7,588 bases of DNA from Syntrophomonadaceae bacterium. GTDB taxonomy: Bacteria; Bacillota; Dethiobacteria; DTU022. The stretch spans positions 1 to 7,588 of the forward strand of contig SLHT01000198.1 of the NCBI GenBank assembly GCA_007136055.1, in the 5' to 3' direction. Within the stretch, counting starts at the first letter, position 1, and every line of letters starts with the position of its first letter. Made by a program: the position numbers and the translations under genes. This document shows positions 5,220 to 7,588 of this stretch, piece by piece. The notes beneath the pieces were generated by a model. It worked only from the letters and a program-made list of their open reading frames with translations. It was not told the DNA's origin and did not search any database.

Positions 5220-6428
5220 ATGAGCGATAGACAGGATGTAGTTATTGTAGCAGCAGCCAGGACGCCATTTGGGCGTTTTGGTGGCGCCATGAAAGATGTT
5301 CCCAGTTTGGAGCTGGGTGTCATGGCCATCCAGGAAGTTTTAAAGCGGGTAGATCTCGGAAACGATATTGTTGACGAACTATATTACGGAACCTGTGTGC
5401 TGTCAGAAAATTCACTGGAACAAAACGTTCTAGCCCGGCAGGCCGTGTTAAAGGCCGGGTTGCCGCCCGGCGTAGTATCACTTACCCTTGACCGGGCCTG
5501 CTGTTCGTCGATGACAGCGGTCCATCTGGGATACCGCGCAATCAAAAGCGGTGAGGCGCAGGTAGTGCTGGCAGTTGGTGCAGAAAACATGAGCCGGACT
5601 CCCTACCTGGCTCCGGATGTGCGTTGGGGAAAACGCCTCGGGCCGGCTAATCTAAAAGATCCACTCTATGCCCTGGGTTATGAAGGGTGGAATCCCGTCT
5701 CTGTAGATGCCGGTGAAGTTGCTCTGCAGCACGGAGAAAATCGAGAAGCACAGGATAAATGGGCCTACCAGAGCCAGCAGCGATATGCCAGTGCTTTCCA
5801 AAAAGGCAAATTTAACGATGAAGTATTTTCAATAGAATTAGGTGAGGGGAAAAAACAGGTCGTTGTGGACAAAGACGAACAGCCCCGCCCCGATGTGACC
5901 CTGGAGCAGCTGGCTAAACTGCCCACGGTATACGGCAGCCCCACAGTAACACCCGGAAATGCCCCTGGATTGAATACAGGTGCTGCTGCTATTATGCTCA
6001 TGGCCAGGCAGAAAGCAGAAGAGTTGGGACTTGAACCACTGGCTTCGGTAGAAGCGATTGCCAGTGTAGCCCTGGAGCCCAACTTGATTGCCGCCGTCCC
6101 CGCACCTGCAATAGAAAAGGTGCTCCAACATGCGGGAAATGTTCCACTGGACTCCCTGGACCGCATAGAAATTAACGAAGCCTTTGCCGCCATGCCCCTT
6201 GTGAGCAGCCGCATCCTCGCTGATGAGGACCCGGAGAGACTGAAAAACTTGCGGGAAAAAACAAATGTAAACGGCGGGGCCATTGCCATCGGCCACCCCG
6301 TCGGAGCCAGCGGTGCGCGTATTACATTGACCCTCATGTACGAACTGCGCCGCACAGGAGGCAGCCTGGGCGTAGCAGCCATCTGTGGAGGCCTGGCCCA
6401 GGGGGATGCTGTTTTAATCAAGGTCTAA
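5220..6428 (+). CDS. Thiolase family protein (acetyl-CoA acyltransferase)
   Basis: Thiolases cleave 3-oxoacyl-CoA with CoA to acetyl-CoA and a shortened acyl-CoA, or run the Claisen condensation in reverse; they act in the cytoplasm. The protein has 402 residues, slightly above the usual 390-395. It begins with VVIVAAARTPFGRFGGAMKD (7-26). The nucleophile is Cys94 in DRACCSSM, the NEAF motif is at 319-322, the catalytic His is 359 in GHPVGASGAR, and the second active-site Cys is 389 in CGGLAQGD. Key residues are present, but the loops differ from textbook thiolases: Cys95 replaces the small residue after the nucleophile, TPGNAPGLNTGAAA (244-257) replaces the TAGNASGxNDGAAA type, and CGGLAQGD replaces CxGGGxG. 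This suggests a divergent subgroup, perhaps with altered substrate range. It is the third gene of the operon, 58 bases after the acyl-CoA dehydrogenase. I withhold a symbol because acetoacetyl-CoA and longer-chain specificity cannot be told apart. Confidence 0.92.
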   Translation: MSDRQDVVIVAAARTPFGRFGGAMKDVPSLELGVMAIQEVLKRVDLGNDIVDELYYGTCVLSENSLEQNVLARQAVLKAGLPPGVVSLTLDRACCSSMTAVHLGYRAIKSGEAQVVLAVGAENMSRTPYLAPDVRWGKRLGPANLKDPLYALGYEGWNPVSVDAGEVALQHGENREAQDKWAYQSQQRYASAFQKGKFNDEVFSIELGEGKKQVVVDKDEQPRPDVTLEQLAKLPTVYGSPTVTPGNAPGLNTGAAAIMLMARQKAEELGLEPLASVEAIASVALEPNLIAAVPAPAIEKVLQHAGNVPLDSLDRIEINEAFAAMPLVSSRILADEDPERLKNLREKTNVNGGAIAIGHPVGASGARITLTLMYELRRTGGSLGVAAICGGLAQGDAVLIKV

Positions 6429-6749
6429 GTATAAGTCTCAAGTGGTGCAGGTAAAGTTTTTACTGTTGATGCAAATATAAGTGTGCTTAAACAAATTGTA
6501 ATGTACACAGATTTTCATAAATATAACCCAACCCTAATTAAGCAATAATACCGAGATAAACAAATGCAACTCCTAAAGAATATACGAATATCATTAAACA
6601 TTTGTCGTTATGTTATAGTTCAACTAATTAAGAATACTCTTTTTTTTTAAAGTAAAGGGGGGATATCCATAAACTAAAATGCATGGTGCAAGGGCATTTT
6701 TCAAGAAAGGGTAGAAATTGAATTCTATTAAGTAGGGGAGGTAAGTCGC
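6429..6749. other. AT-rich intergenic region between thiolase and lipoprotein
   Basis: I find no gene in these 321 bases on either strand. Visible elements are a weak hairpin GTAAA-GTT-TTTAC (6451-6463), a small palindrome TAGTT-C-AACTA (6616-6626), and a run of nine T (6641-6649) without a convincing GC-rich stem in front. There is no TGGC-N-TTGC promoter, and no sigma-A pair I would defend. It is clearly richer in A+T than the flanking genes. Whether the operon ends here or reads through into the lipoprotein gene is unresolved. Confidence 0.6.
6734..6742 (+). promoter_or_regulatory. Ribosome binding site deciding the TTG start at 6750
   Basis: AGGGGAGGT lies 7 bases before TTG 6750. The next in-frame ATG, at 6786, has no such site and would remove the positively charged start (MKGK) of the lipoprotein signal peptide. 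TTG is therefore the better start. Confidence 0.8.
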
Positions 6750-7588
6750 TTGAAAGGAAAACTATTTCTTTTTACTGCTTTAATCATGACTTTTGTTTTG
6801 CTTGTGGGAGTCATGGGTTGTGCTCCTGATGAAGAAGAGGAAGTAACACCACCGGACGAAATAGATGATGAGGAAATTGTAGGCGAAGAAGTTGAATTTG
6901 ATGGCGATATAAAGATTGCCGTTACCGGTCCCATGGCCAATATTGGAGGCGAAATGATGTGGTGGGGTGCCGAAATGGCCCGTGATGAGATTAATGCTGA
7001 TGGGGGGGTCATGGTCGGTGACGAAAGATATTCGATCAGCCTGATCCAGGTTGATACAGATGAAATCATTGACCCTCTTGGTGCTGTATCGGCTGTTGAA
7101 AATGTTATCGTTGCTGAAGACCCCGATTTTTTGATGGGCGGGTATCGTACTGAAGCGGTGATGCCTTACACCGAATTGGTAGCTGTTGATTACCAGAAAA
7201 TTTTTGTGGTCTGCGGTGCCGCTACTGATCAACTGCTTCAAGGCCGCGTCGATGTTGATTACGACACCTGGAAGTACCTGTTCCGGGTGACCCCGGTAAA
7301 ATCTTCAGACCTTGTCACAGTAACAATATTGATTTTAAACGACGTAGCCATGGCTGTGCGCGAAGAATTGGGTATCGAACAGCCCAAGGTTGCCATCCTG
7401 GCCGAAGCCCTGGAATGGAACGAAGCCCTGGTTCAAATGGCTCCGCAGATATTCCCAACTCTCGGTCTGGAATATGTTGGTACTTTCAGACCTTCGGCAA
7501 CAGCTTCAGATTTAACAACAGAACTTCGTGGTATTGAAGCATCAGGTGCTCACATAATCTATACGATTCTTTCCGGACCGGTTGGTAT
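6750..7588 (+). CDS. ABC transporter substrate-binding lipoprotein, Leu/Ile/Val type (3' end cut off)
   Basis: This is the extracytoplasmic solute-binding component of a branched-chain amino-acid-type (HAAT/LivK-like) ABC importer, anchored to the outer face of the membrane. The open frame runs from TTG 6750 off the window end, giving 279 residues with no stop. Residues 1-23 are a lipoprotein signal peptide (MKGK, hydrophobic core, lipobox VMGC with Cys24 as lipidated residue). A very acidic linker follows (25-52, many Glu and Asp). The periplasmic-binding fold then starts with IKIAVTGPMANIGGEMMWWGAEMARDEINADGG, the family's typical first strand and helix, and continues with Rossmann-like segments such as KVAILAE (213-219) and AHIIYTILSGP (267-277). 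The ligand cannot be read from sequence: members bind branched amino acids, amides, or aromatic and short-chain carboxylates. Lying downstream of acyl-CoA genes, it may import their precursor. Permease and ATPase genes would be expected beyond the window. Confidence 0.88.
   Translation, partial: MKGKLFLFTALIMTFVLLVGVMGCAPDEEEEVTPPDEIDDEEIVGEEVEFDGDIKIAVTGPMANIGGEMMWWGAEMARDEINADGGVMVGDERYSISLIQVDTDEIIDPLGAVSAVENVIVAEDPDFLMGGYRTEAVMPYTELVAVDYQKIFVVCGAATDQLLQGRVDVDYDTWKYLFRVTPVKSSDLVTVTILILNDVAMAVREELGIEQPKVAILAEALEWNEALVQMAPQIFPTLGLEYVGTFRPSATASDLTTELRGIEASGAHIIYTILSGPVG

Noticed and set aside
5765..6421. 218-residue minus-strand open frame inside the thiolase gene
   Set aside because: It is antisense to a clear thiolase, its translation is low-complexity in Ser, Ala and Arg, and no ribosome binding site or family motif is visible.
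6596..6650. Terminator or promoter around the T run at 6641-6649
   Set aside because: No stable GC-rich stem precedes the T run, and the best -35/-10 pairing (TTGTCG with TAATTA) is too weak to annotate.
6663..6710. Second sigma-54 promoter before the lipoprotein (TGGTGCAAGGGC)
   Set aside because: The GG and GC elements do not fall 10 bases apart, so the essential spacing fails.
6728..7241. Minus-strand open frames of 113 and 153 residues within the lipoprotein gene
   Set aside because: They mirror the binding-protein coding sequence on the other strand and show no recognisable protein features.

Overview
The window looks like chromosome of a Gram-positive anaerobe of the class Clostridia (Firmicutes/Bacillota), possibly a syntrophic or fatty-acid-oxidising lineage. 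The grounds are strong AGGAGG-type ribosome binding sites before every gene, frequent GTG/TTG starts, moderate GC, a sigma-54 regulator of the CBS-PAS-AAA+-Fis type, and a short-chain acyl-CoA oxidation cluster next to a branched-chain amino-acid-type binding lipoprotein. The genus cannot be fixed from the sequence alone.

Layout, all on the + strand. 1-394 is the 3' part of an IS1182-like transposase, broken by an apparent one-base expansion of a T run near 136-141. 395-584 is non-coding, with a good sigma-A-type promoter at 516-544. 585-2711 encodes a 708-residue sigma-54-dependent activator (two CBS domains, two PAS domains, AAA+ ATPase, Fis-type helix-turn-helix). A hairpin with A/T tracts at 2781-2816 follows it. 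2712-3094 is a regulatory intergenic region holding inverted and direct repeats, a possible sigma-A promoter, and a near-consensus -24/-12 (sigma-54) promoter at 3021-3036. Next come 3-hydroxyacyl-CoA dehydrogenase (3095-3952), acyl-CoA dehydrogenase (4016-5161) and thiolase (5220-6428), with 58-63 base gaps and strong ribosome binding sites. An AT-rich 321-base gap precedes a TTG-initiated lipoprotein of the Leu/Ile/Val-binding type (6750 to the window end, incomplete).

How the parts fit: the activator most likely senses a small molecule through its CBS and/or PAS domains and switches on the -24/-12 promoter directly downstream. That would drive three of the four enzymes of short-chain acyl-CoA beta-oxidation (or its reversal): acyl-CoA dehydrogenase, 3-hydroxyacyl-CoA dehydrogenase and thiolase. 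The enoyl-CoA hydratase and electron-transfer flavoprotein are not in this window. The lipoprotein may be the uptake component for the substrate of the pathway. The most informative observations are the regulator/sigma-54-promoter pair with candidate enhancer repeats, the unusual residues around the thiolase active site, and the frameshifted transposase. I saw no CRISPR array, tRNA, rRNA or convincing riboswitch.
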